Shown one piece after another: positions 14,641 to 21,430 of a stretch of DNA of 32,692 bases (its first letter is position 1; every line of letters starts with the position of its first letter). A program made the position numbers and the translations under genes. The DNA is from an uncultured Clostridia bacterium (lineage in GTDB: Bacteria; Bacillota; Clostridia; TANB77; CAG-508), in NCBI GenBank assembly GCA_934149155.1, contig CAKPDZ010000007.1:1-32692 (forward strand), written 5' to 3'. The notes below the pieces were generated by a model, which worked only from the letters and a program-made list of their open reading frames with translations, was not told the origin of the DNA and searched no databases.

Positions 14641-15162
14641 ATGTTTGAAAGCATAATGAATTTTTTTAAGAAAATGACTAAAAAAGAAGAACAAACATTA
14701 AAATCTAAAGATGCAGCAAAAGAGAGATTACATTTAGTTTTAATGCAAGACAGAGCTAATGTATCAGCAGACTTTTTAGATTTGATGAAGCAAGAAATAA
14801 TTGAAGTAATAAAGAAATATATAGATATAGATGAAAGTGCAATGGATGTAAGATTAACCAATAAAGAAAATGATGATGGAAGTAATGGAGCTCCAGCACT
14901 ATATGCAAATATTCCTATATTAAACATAAAAGATGAAGTAAGACAAACTGCTCAAGTAAAAGATAGTGAAGAAAAGAAAGAAAATAAAGAAGAGAAAAAA
15001 ACAGATAATACAGTAAAAGAAAAAAAAGAGCAAACTAATAAAAAACAAGAAGAGAAGGAAAAAAATACAACAAAAGAAGAAAAAGAAACGAATAAAAAAG
15101 TAGAGACAACAAAAGAAGAAAAGAAACAACCCAAAGATACAAAAGCCAAAAAAGAAAAATAA
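14641..15162 (+). CDS. minE: MinE topological specificity factor with a long Lys/Glu-rich tail
   Basis: Residues 1-100 are a normal MinE: an N-terminal amphipathic segment (MFESIMNFFKKM), SKDAAKERLHLVLMQDRA (the MinD-interacting region) and a topological specificity domain ending ALYANIPILNI. MinE stimulates MinD ATP hydrolysis and drives its release from membrane. The remaining ~70 residues are almost only K, E, T, N and Q (repeats of the type KEEK/KKQEEK), predicted disordered or a single charged helix. The family is usually 80-100 residues, so the 173-residue length is unusual. The DNA here is nearly pure purine on the + strand, which could have arisen by slippage. The start has GGAGGG about 9 nt upstream. 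Confidence 0.92.
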   Translation: MFESIMNFFKKMTKKEEQTLKSKDAAKERLHLVLMQDRANVSADFLDLMKQEIIEVIKKYIDIDESAMDVRLTNKENDDGSNGAPALYANIPILNIKDEVRQTAQVKDSEEKKENKEEKKTDNTVKEKKEQTNKKQEEKEKNTTKEEKETNKKVETTKEEKKQPKDTKAKKEK

Positions 15163-15186
15163 AATCTTATAAAAAAGAGTGATTAA

Positions 15187-16300
15187 ATGAATGTTAGAAA
15201 TTTTAGAAAAATAGAATGGTGGATACCACTATGTGCAATTATATTATGTGGAATTGGACTGGTAGCATTATTTTCAGCATCATATGACTCTGGTTTAGAT
15301 GAATTTAAAAAACAAGCTATGTGGATGGGGATAAGTATTGGAATAATGGTTGTAGTCATGTTAATAGACTATAAAGTTCTAATAAAATTATCTCCTATAT
15401 TATATGGTATAGCAATATTTTCAGTAATTGCAGTATTATTTACAAAGCCTATAAGTGGAGCAAGAAGCTGGTTTGTAATAGGAAATGATTTATTATCTTT
15501 TCAGCCAGCAGAAATTGCAAAAGTATTTGTGATATTGTTTTTAGCATATGTAATTTCTACAATCCAAAAAAATGGTAGAGATGAAATAAATAGGATTCCT
15601 AAACTAGCAATAATATTACTAACAATAGCAGTACCAGTATTATTGATTATAATAGAGCCAGACTATGGAACAGCGACAGCATATATAGTAGCATTTTTAT
15701 TGATGATATTTGTTGCTGGTATAGATAAAAAATATATAATATCAGCAATAGCAGTAGTAATAATAGCAGTACCATTAATTTATAATTTTATATTACCACA
15801 ACATGCTAAATCAAGAATAGATACATTTTTACATCCAGAATCAGATCCCAAAGGGGCAGGATATAATATTTTACAATCAAAACTTGCAATAGGTGCCGGA
15901 GAAGTTACAGGAATGGGAGTATTAAAAGGTAATCAAACGCAATTAGGATATTTATATCCTAAAACAACAGACTTTATATTTTCTGTAATAGGAGAAGAAA
16001 TGGGGTTTGTCGTAGCATGTTCAGTTATTTTATTGAATGTAGTCATTATTACAAAATCAATACAAGTAGCCAAAGGAATTAAAGATGATGCAGGATCATA
16101 TGTAGCAGCAGGAATAGCAGGAATATTTTTATTTCATACCTTAGAAAATATAGGTATGACAATGGGCTTATTACCAATTACAGGTGTACCACTGTTATTT
16201 GTAAGCTATGGACGGAAGCTCAATGATAACAAGTTTCTTATGTTTAGGAATATTACTAAATATAAGTAGTCAAAGAAAAAATGGAATGTTTAATAAATAG
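15187..16300 (+). CDS. rodA: SEDS-family glycan polymerase RodA, needing a +1 shift at CGG
   Basis: A SEDS-family multi-spanning protein (370 residues with one base skipped) that polymerises peptidoglycan glycan strands from lipid II, normally with a class B PBP. Hallmarks: SGARSWF, EPDYGTA, a TTDFIFSVIGEE block with the conserved Asp and Glu, LPITGVPLLFVSYG. Frame 0 then reads CGG AAG and continues out of frame to a stop at 16269. Skipping C16213 restores SYG-GSSMITSFLCLGILLNISSQ, the universal SEDS C-terminus, ending at TAG 16298-16300. That stop sits next to the dusB binding site, as expected of an intact operon. Third gene after minD and minE, the usual place of rodA. Ten or so TM helices are evident. 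FtsW is the alternative; context favours RodA. Confidence 0.88.
16210..16218 (+). other. +1 shift site in rodA (GGA CGG AAG)
   Basis: Frame 0 reads GGA-CGG-AAG. Skipping C16213 reads GGA-GGA-AGC, i.e. Gly-Gly-Ser of the invariant SYGGSS motif. Confidence 0.7.
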
Positions 16301-16310
16301 GAGTAATAAT

Positions 16311-17297
16311 ATGTACTTAAAAAAACTAAGAATAGGAAATATAGAACTAGATAATAATTTAATATTAGCTCCAATGGCAGGTGTAACAGACCTGCCTTTT
16401 AGACGTATTGTAGAAAAATTTAATCCAGGTTTAGTATGTACAGAAATGGTAAGTTCAAAGGCATTATTTTATGGTGATGAAAAGACAAAAAGTTTATTAA
16501 ATACTGATGGAGAAAAAGAACCAATAAGTATGCAAATATTTGGAAGTGATCCAGAGACAATGGGATATGCAGCTAAATATGTAAGTGGATTAGCAGATAT
16601 TGTAGATATTAATATGGGGTGTCCTGCTCCTAAAGTTGTAAAAAATGGAGATGGGAGTAAATTATTATTAGATTTAGAAAAAGCAGAAGAAATAATAAAG
16701 TCTGTAGTTGCAAATTCTGAAGTTCCGGTTACATTAAAATTTAGAAAAGGCTGGGATAATAATCATATAGTTGCTTGCGACATTGCTAAAATAGCAGAAG
16801 AAAATGGCATTTCAGCAATTACAATACATGGAAGAACTCGTGATGAGTTTTATACTGGTCATGCTGATTGGGATATAATAAAAAAGGTAAAAGAAGCTGT
16901 TAACATTCCTGTTATAGGGAATGGAGATGTTATTGATGAAGAATCAGCTAAAGCTATGTTCGAATATACTGGTGTTGACGGAATTGCAATAGGTAGAGAA
17001 TCAATGGGAAATCCTTGGATTTTTAAACAAATTCAACATTATTTAGAAACTGGAGAAAAATTACCTAAGCCATCTAACAAAGAAAAATATGAAATTTTAA
17101 AAGAGCATATCGAACTTGATATAAAGTATAAGGGTGAAGGTGTTGCTCTTAATGAAATGAGAAAACATATTAGTTGGTATACTAAAAATATGCCAGATTC
17201 AAGTTCATTTAGAAATGAAATAAATCATATAACGACTAAAGAGGAATTATTACAAAGAATAGAAAATTACTTTACAAATATAAAAAATGAAATATAG
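16311..17297 (+). CDS. dusB: tRNA-dihydrouridine synthase (DusB type)
   Basis: A 328-residue FMN-dependent enzyme that reduces uridines in the tRNA D-loop. A TIM barrel starts with LAPMAGVTDLPFRR; the catalytic Cys is C104 in INMGCPAPK; HGRTRDEFYTGHADWDII and IPVIGNGDV carry flavin-binding loops; GIAIGRESMGNPWIF is the usual end of the barrel, followed by a helical RNA-binding domain. I start at ATG 16311 because AGGAG (16299-16303) sits 7 nt upstream; an in-frame ATG 30 nt earlier has no binding site and lies within rodA. The last 21 nt, including the stop codon, form the left arm of repeat copy 2. Probably last gene of the min-rodA operon. Confidence 0.95.
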   Translation: MYLKKLRIGNIELDNNLILAPMAGVTDLPFRRIVEKFNPGLVCTEMVSSKALFYGDEKTKSLLNTDGEKEPISMQIFGSDPETMGYAAKYVSGLADIVDINMGCPAPKVVKNGDGSKLLLDLEKAEEIIKSVVANSEVPVTLKFRKGWDNNHIVACDIAKIAEENGISAITIHGRTRDEFYTGHADWDIIKKVKEAVNIPVIGNGDVIDEESAKAMFEYTGVDGIAIGRESMGNPWIFKQIQHYLETGEKLPKPSNKEKYEILKEHIELDIKYKGEGVALNEMRKHISWYTKNMPDSSSFRNEINHITTKEELLQRIENYFTNIKNEI

Positions 17298-17465
17298 ACT
17301 TTGCATTACATGACTCGGCTTATTACGAAACTTAAGAACTTCTAATTTGTTTTATGGCGCCCTTCCACTATCGTGAACTCTTTCCATAAAACTACATAGA
17401 AGTTCTATTGTTTCTTTATGCACATTCGTCATTCCATTTAAAGTTTATATTTTATTTTTTATGTT
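17277..17465. repeat. Structured ~190-nt interspersed element, copy 2
   Basis: A 189-nt element. Its ends form a 26-bp helix (17277-17302 with 17440-17465) with only three G.U pairs and no mismatch. The left arm is coding sequence of dusB. Next come the same 7-nt internal loop, then ATGAC/GTCAT, which replaces ATTCC/GGAAT of copy 1 by two compensatory pair changes. AGAACTTCT / AGAAGTTCT is perfect here, and GTTTTATGG / CCATAAAAC is shared with copy 1. The right arm is T-rich, so it could also end transcription of the dusB operon. Confidence 0.8.
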
Positions 17466-17520
17466 AGATATAGTTATATTTTTTTTCTAGAGTAATACAT
17501 ATACTTTAGGAGGTTTATGT

Positions 17521-18105
17521 ATGAAAAAGAAATATTGGATTATATTATTAATAATAGTAATTGGGATTAGTGGAATATTTTTTTATAAAAATAGGGTTAA
17601 AAATTCAAAAATAGGAAATAATAAAACTAGTCAAGAAATCGTAGACTATATTTTAAATATTAGTTCATATGAGGTAAATGTAACAGTCAATGTGACTAGT
17701 AATAAAAACAGTAATAAATATGTATTAAAGCAAACATATCAAAATCCTAATAAAAGTACACAAGAAGTAATAGAACCAAGTAATATAGCAGGAGTCAAAA
17801 TAGAAAATGATGGAACAAGCACAAAGATTGAAAATAGCCAACTAGATTTAAGTACAATCTTAGATAATTATAATTATTTAGGAGATAATTGCTTGGATTT
17901 ATACAGTTTTATAGAAGACTATAAAAAAGAAGAAAAATCACAATTTGAAGAAACTGATACAGAAATAGTAATGAAAACGAATAATAAAACATTACATATA
18001 GATAAAAAAACACATAATCCAACACAAATGGAAATAAAGGACAATAAACAAAAAACGACAATTTACATATTATATAATGAGGTAAAGGTAAATAGTACAA
18101 AGTAA
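17521..18105 (+). CDS. Membrane-anchored GerS-related (LolA-fold) protein
   Basis: A 194-residue protein with an N-terminal TM segment (about 4-21, IILLIIVIGISGIFFY) and no lipobox Cys, so it is anchored rather than lipidated. The body follows the pattern of clostridial germination lipoprotein GerS relatives: YEVNVTVNVTSNKNSNKY, KQTYQNPNKSTQEVIEPSN, a 'LSTILDNYNYLGDN' middle and LHIDKKTHNPTQMEIKD...ILYNEVKVN at the end. In C. difficile GerS assists CwlD in making cortex muramic-delta-lactam; cwlD lies 4 kb upstream here. AGGAGGT 6 nt before ATG supports the start. The next gene is mazF, a known clostridial neighbour, but the alanine racemase often found between them is absent. The family call comes from pattern and context, so it is moderate. 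Confidence 0.6.
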   Translation: MKKKYWIILLIIVIGISGIFFYKNRVKNSKIGNNKTSQEIVDYILNISSYEVNVTVNVTSNKNSNKYVLKQTYQNPNKSTQEVIEPSNIAGVKIENDGTSTKIENSQLDLSTILDNYNYLGDNCLDLYSFIEDYKKEEKSQFEETDTEIVMKTNNKTLHIDKKTHNPTQMEIKDNKQKTTIYILYNEVKVNSTK

Positions 18106-18145
18106 TACTAGAAGCTTTTACAAATTATATAGATGGAGAATACTA

Positions 18146-18174
18146 TTGACTTTACTTCAAACTAAGTTTAAAAA
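18146..18174 (+). promoter_or_regulatory. Possible mazF promoter
   Basis: TTGACT (18146-18151), a 17-nt spacer and TAAAAA (18169-18174). The -10 is poor, but the position, about 46 nt before the start, fits. Confidence 0.4.
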
Positions 18175-18219
18175 TACGAAAAAATAGACTTAAAATTGTA
18201 GGTTTTGGGAGTGAAGAAA

Positions 18220-18576
18220 ATGGTAGTAAAAAGAGGAGATATGTTTTATGCAGACTTAAGTCCAGTGGTGGGCTCAGAACAAGGAGGAATAAGGCCAGTA
18301 TTAATTATACAAAATGATTTAGGAAATAAATATAGTCCAACTGTTATTGCAGCAGCCATAACATCCCAAACAAATAAAACAAAATTACCAACACATATAG
18401 AACTTGGCGAAAATACAAGTGGACTTAAGAGTAATTCAGTAGTGCTTGCTGAACAAATAAGAACAATAGATAAAAGTAGACTAAAAGAAAAAATAGGTCA
18501 TATAGAAGATAGTGAAATAATTAATCAATTAAATAATGCTCTTGGTGTGAGTTTCGGACTAGATAATGGAATATAG
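18220..18576 (+). CDS. mazF: MazF/EndoA-type mRNA endoribonuclease
   Basis: A 118-residue PemK/MazF-fold ribonuclease, the size of B. subtilis EndoA (116). Motifs are KRGDMFYADLSPVVGSEQGGIRPVLIIQND at the start, SPTVIAAAITSQ and KLPTHIEL in the middle, and VVLAEQIRTIDKSRL at the end. EndoA homologues cut mRNA at short specific sequences and are held by MazE/EndoAI antitoxin. No antitoxin gene is seen beside it; the GerS-like gene precedes it instead. I start at ATG 18220 because GGGAG (18207-18211) lies 8 nt upstream; an in-frame TTG at 18205 overlaps that binding site. A strong terminator follows. Confidence 0.93.
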   Translation: MVVKRGDMFYADLSPVVGSEQGGIRPVLIIQNDLGNKYSPTVIAAAITSQTNKTKLPTHIELGENTSGLKSNSVVLAEQIRTIDKSRLKEKIGHIEDSEIINQLNNALGVSFGLDNGI

Positions 18577-18632
18577 AAAATATAACCGTGTAAATTTTTT
18601 TGAAAAATAATATTTACATGGTTATATTTTTT
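18577..18632 (+). terminator. mazF terminator
   Basis: AAAATATAACCGTGTAAAT pairs with ATTTACATGGTTATATTTT (19 bp, one G.U), directly after the stop, with a T-run. Confidence 0.9.
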
Positions 18633-18642
18633 GAGATATAAT
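18613..18642 (+). promoter_or_regulatory. Promoter of the Mg2+ ATPase gene
   Basis: TTTACA (18613-18618), an 18-nt spacer and TATAAT (18637-18642). The -35 lies inside the right arm of the mazF terminator. The leader that follows (about 80 nt) contains the left direct repeat rather than a recognisable M-box riboswitch. Confidence 0.65.
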
Positions 18643-18652
18643 AAAAAAGAAC

Positions 18653-18701
18653 AAAAAAGTACCAGTCTTGTGAGCAAAACAGAACCGGTCCCAAATGCGC
18701 A
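18653..18701 (+). repeat. Left 49-bp direct repeat of the ATPase gene
   Basis: It matches 21349-21397 at 46 of 49 positions. It contains the core AGAACCGGTCCC (18681-18692) and ends AAATGCGCA. It lies in the 5' leader of the ATPase gene. Confidence 0.85.
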
Positions 18702-18727
18702 AAATGTACAAAGGAGAAGCGAGAAAA

Positions 18728-21340
18728 ATGATAAATTTATTTTTAATTAAAAACAAATTAAAAAACAAACAAAACACTCAAAATAACAGTAATGAAATTT
18801 TAGAAAAATATAAGAAAATAGCACAAAAGAACAAAGATGATATATTAAATGAATTTGCAACTAATACTGAAAAAGGTTTAAATGATAAAATAGTAGAGCA
18901 GAGATTAGATGAGAATGGAGATAATATAGTAGTAAAAGAAGAAAAACATTCTTGGTTTTACTTTTTTGTTAATTCATTTAAGGATAAATTTATTTTGATT
19001 TTAGTGATTCTTGCGATTATTAATCAACTAATATCAAATGATAAAATTGGAACTATTATCATTTTTGCTATTGGATTTGTAAGTGCAATGATTAGATTTG
19101 CTCAAGATTATTCAACATACAAATTCAATCAAACTTTAAAAAGTCAATTGTTCTCAAATGCAACAGTTGTAAGGAATGGCAAGGAGAAAAATATCAAAAC
19201 AGAAAAGGTAGTAAAAGGTGATATTATTCATTTAAATGCAGGTTCGATTATTCCAGCAGATGTGATGATAATAGAAAATAAAGATTTGTTTTTAAATCAA
19301 TCTGTTTTTACTGGTGAGAGTGTGCCGGTAGAAAAAACAAATACATATTCAGATACAAATGAAATATTTTCTTTATCAAATGTGTGCTTAATGGGGACAA
19401 GTGTAATAAGTGGGAATGCAACAGCTGTTGTAATAAATACAGGTTTTTCTACATATTTGGGAAGTATGGGAAAACAGATAGACAGCAAAAAGGAAATAAC
19501 TAATTTTGAAAAAGGTATGAATAATATAACAAAGTTGCTAATAAGATACATGGTTGTAGTATCAATTGCAGTATTTGTTATTTATGCGTTTATACGTAAA
19601 GACATATTAGAAGCGATTTTGTTTGCTTTGTCAGTAGCGGTAGGAATTACGCCAACAATGTTGCCTATGATTGTCAATGTAAATTTAACTAAAGGTACGA
19701 AGACATTAGCAAAAAAGAAGACATTAGTAAAAAATATTCAGTCAATTCAAAATTTAGGGGCAATAGATATTTTATGTACAGACAAAACAGGTACATTAAC
19801 ATTAGATAAAATAATTTTACAAAAATATATTAATGTTGAAGGAAATGAGGATTTATCAATATTAGAATATGCGTTTTTAAATAGCTATTATAGTACAGGA
19901 ATGAAGAATTTGGTTGATAGAGCAATAATTACATATGGAAATCAGCATAATATCAAAGATAGAATACTAGACTACAAAAAAGTGGATGAGATACCATTTG
20001 ACTATACAAGAAAAAAGATGAGTGTTGTTGTAGAACATGATGGACATTATAGAACTATTACTAAAGGAGCGTTAGAGGAAGTTTTAAAAGGATGTACAAC
20101 TGCTAAAATAAATAATGAGCATAAACCATTAACAGAGGAATTAATAGAAAATATAAACTCAAATGCGCAAAGGCTTGCGAAACAGGGAATGCAGGTAATA
20201 GCATTAGCATCAAAGCGTGAGTATTCAGACGAAAACAAAATGACATTTATAGGGTTTGTGGCATTTTTAGACCCACCAAAAAAAGAAGTAAAAGGTACAA
20301 TCAAAAAATTAAAAGAATATGGAGTTACAACAAAAATCCTAACAGGTGATAATCAATATGCAACAGAAAATATATGCAGATTAGTTGGTATTCCAAATGA
20401 AAAAGTTTTGATAGGGGCAGATATAGACAAAATGTCAGATGATGAATTATCAAAAGAAGTGGAAAAAGTTAATGTATTTGCAAGAATGAATCCATTGCAA
20501 AAAGAAAGAATAATAAAGATACTAAAGAAAAATGGACATGTAGTAGGATATATGGGGGATGGAGTAAATGATGCACCATCACTACATAATGCTGATGTTG
20601 GAATATGTGTAAATACTGCAACAGATATAGCAAAAGAAGCGAGTGACATCATATTATTAGAAAAAAGCTTAAAGGTTATACTAAATGGAGTATTAGAAGG
20701 AAGAAAAGTTTATGGTAATATTATAAAATATATGAAAATGGCATTAAGTTCAGATTTTGGAGATGTATTTAGTATATTTATAGCAAGTATATTTTTACCA
20801 TTTTTGCCATTGTTACCAATACAAATGCTTATACAAGATTTCTTATATGATTTTTCACAAATAGCAATTCCATATGATAATGTGGACAAAGAGTTCTTGT
20901 TAAAACCTAAAAAATGGGATACAAAAGGATTAGGAACATTTATGAATGTAATGGGACCTGTAAGTTCAATAATAGATGTATTAGCATTTTTAGCATTTTG
21001 GTTTATATTGGGATACAATGGAGAAGCATATGAAACTTATTTCCAAACAGCATGGTTTGTTGAATGCTTAATCAGTGAAACATTAATAATTCACTTTGTA
21101 CGTACATCAAAAATACCATTTGTACAATCAAAGCCAAGTCCAATGTTGTTTGGACTTACAATGGTAACTATAGTTGGGACAATATTAGCACCAATATTAT
21201 TACATAATGTTTCAGCATTCCATTTTGAAATATTACCATTAAAATATTATGGAATAATTGCTGGATTAACTGCTTTATATGTAGTTTTAGTTCAGGTAGT
21301 TAAAAAAATTTATATTAAGAAAGTTGGAGAGTGGTTATAA
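18728..21340 (+). CDS. mgtA: Mg2+-importing P-type ATPase (MgtA/MgtB type)
   Basis: An 870-residue P-type ATPase of group P3B. The order is an N-terminal cytoplasmic tail, TM1-2 (about 80-120), actuator domain with VFTGESVPVEK, TM3-4 with the MgtA-like LPMIVNVNLTKGTKTLAKKKTLVK, the phosphorylation site D352 in CTDKTGTLT, nucleotide-binding domain with KGALEEVLKGC, the hinge GDGVNDAPS (610-618), then six more TM helices. It imports Mg2+ using ATP. ATG 18728 is preceded by AAGGAG (18711-18716, spacing 11); two earlier in-frame ATGs lie in or near the repeat and lack a binding site. The whole gene is bracketed by direct repeats, which could allow loss or duplication by recombination. The operon ends here; PBP converges from the right. 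Confidence 0.95.
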   Translation: MINLFLIKNKLKNKQNTQNNSNEILEKYKKIAQKNKDDILNEFATNTEKGLNDKIVEQRLDENGDNIVVKEEKHSWFYFFVNSFKDKFILILVILAIINQLISNDKIGTIIIFAIGFVSAMIRFAQDYSTYKFNQTLKSQLFSNATVVRNGKEKNIKTEKVVKGDIIHLNAGSIIPADVMIIENKDLFLNQSVFTGESVPVEKTNTYSDTNEIFSLSNVCLMGTSVISGNATAVVINTGFSTYLGSMGKQIDSKKEITNFEKGMNNITKLLIRYMVVVSIAVFVIYAFIRKDILEAILFALSVAVGITPTMLPMIVNVNLTKGTKTLAKKKTLVKNIQSIQNLGAIDILCTDKTGTLTLDKIILQKYINVEGNEDLSILEYAFLNSYYSTGMKNLVDRAIITYGNQHNIKDRILDYKKVDEIPFDYTRKKMSVVVEHDGHYRTITKGALEEVLKGCTTAKINNEHKPLTEELIENINSNAQRLAKQGMQVIALASKREYSDENKMTFIGFVAFLDPPKKEVKGTIKKLKEYGVTTKILTGDNQYATENICRLVGIPNEKVLIGADIDKMSDDELSKEVEKVNVFARMNPLQKERIIKILKKNGHVVGYMGDGVNDAPSLHNADVGICVNTATDIAKEASDIILLEKSLKVILNGVLEGRKVYGNIIKYMKMALSSDFGDVFSIFIASIFLPFLPLLPIQMLIQDFLYDFSQIAIPYDNVDKEFLLKPKKWDTKGLGTFMNVMGPVSSIIDVLAFLAFWFILGYNGEAYETYFQTAWFVECLISETLIIHFVRTSKIPFVQSKPSPMLFGLTMVTIVGTILAPILLHNVSAFHFEILPLKYYGIIAGLTALYVVLVQVVKKIYIKKVGEWL

Positions 21341-21429
21341 AAATGCGCAAAAAAGTACCATTCTTGTGCACAAAACAGAACCGGTCCCAAATGCGCAGTG
21401 AGCAAAACAGAACCGGTCCCAAATGCGCA
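21341..21429 (+). repeat. Right direct repeat of the ATPase gene plus an extra tandem unit
   Basis: It starts on the base after the ATPase stop codon. The parts are AAATGCGCA (21341-21349), the 49-bp repeat (21349-21397), then a second 27-bp unit (21403-21429) identical to 21371-21397, giving a 32-bp period. The AGAACCGGTCCC cores are at 21377-21388 and 21409-21420. It fills the gap between convergent genes, where no ordinary terminator is seen. Confidence 0.85.
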
Positions 21430-21430
21430 C

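Noticed and set aside
14920..15149. Minus-strand Phe/Ser/Leu-rich open frames
   Set aside because: They are antisense to the purine-rich MinE tail; composition is an artefact of Lys/Glu codons and no binding site is present.
16281..16310. Earlier ATG for dusB
   Set aside because: It lies in the rodA end without a binding site; the ATG at 16311 has AGGAG and matches family N-termini.
18643..18727. Possible M-box (Mg2+) riboswitch in the mgtA leader
   Set aside because: The leader is only about 80 nt and is mostly the direct repeat; no M-box core could be recognised.
18695..18727. Earlier ATG starts for the Mg2+ ATPase
   Set aside because: They fall within or beside the direct repeat and lack upstream binding sites; AAGGAG lies downstream of them.
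21371..21429. Two 27-bp repeats with a 5-bp gap, CRISPR-like at first glance
   Set aside because: There are only two units, the spacer is far too short, and the third copy is 2.7 kb away; no cas genes.
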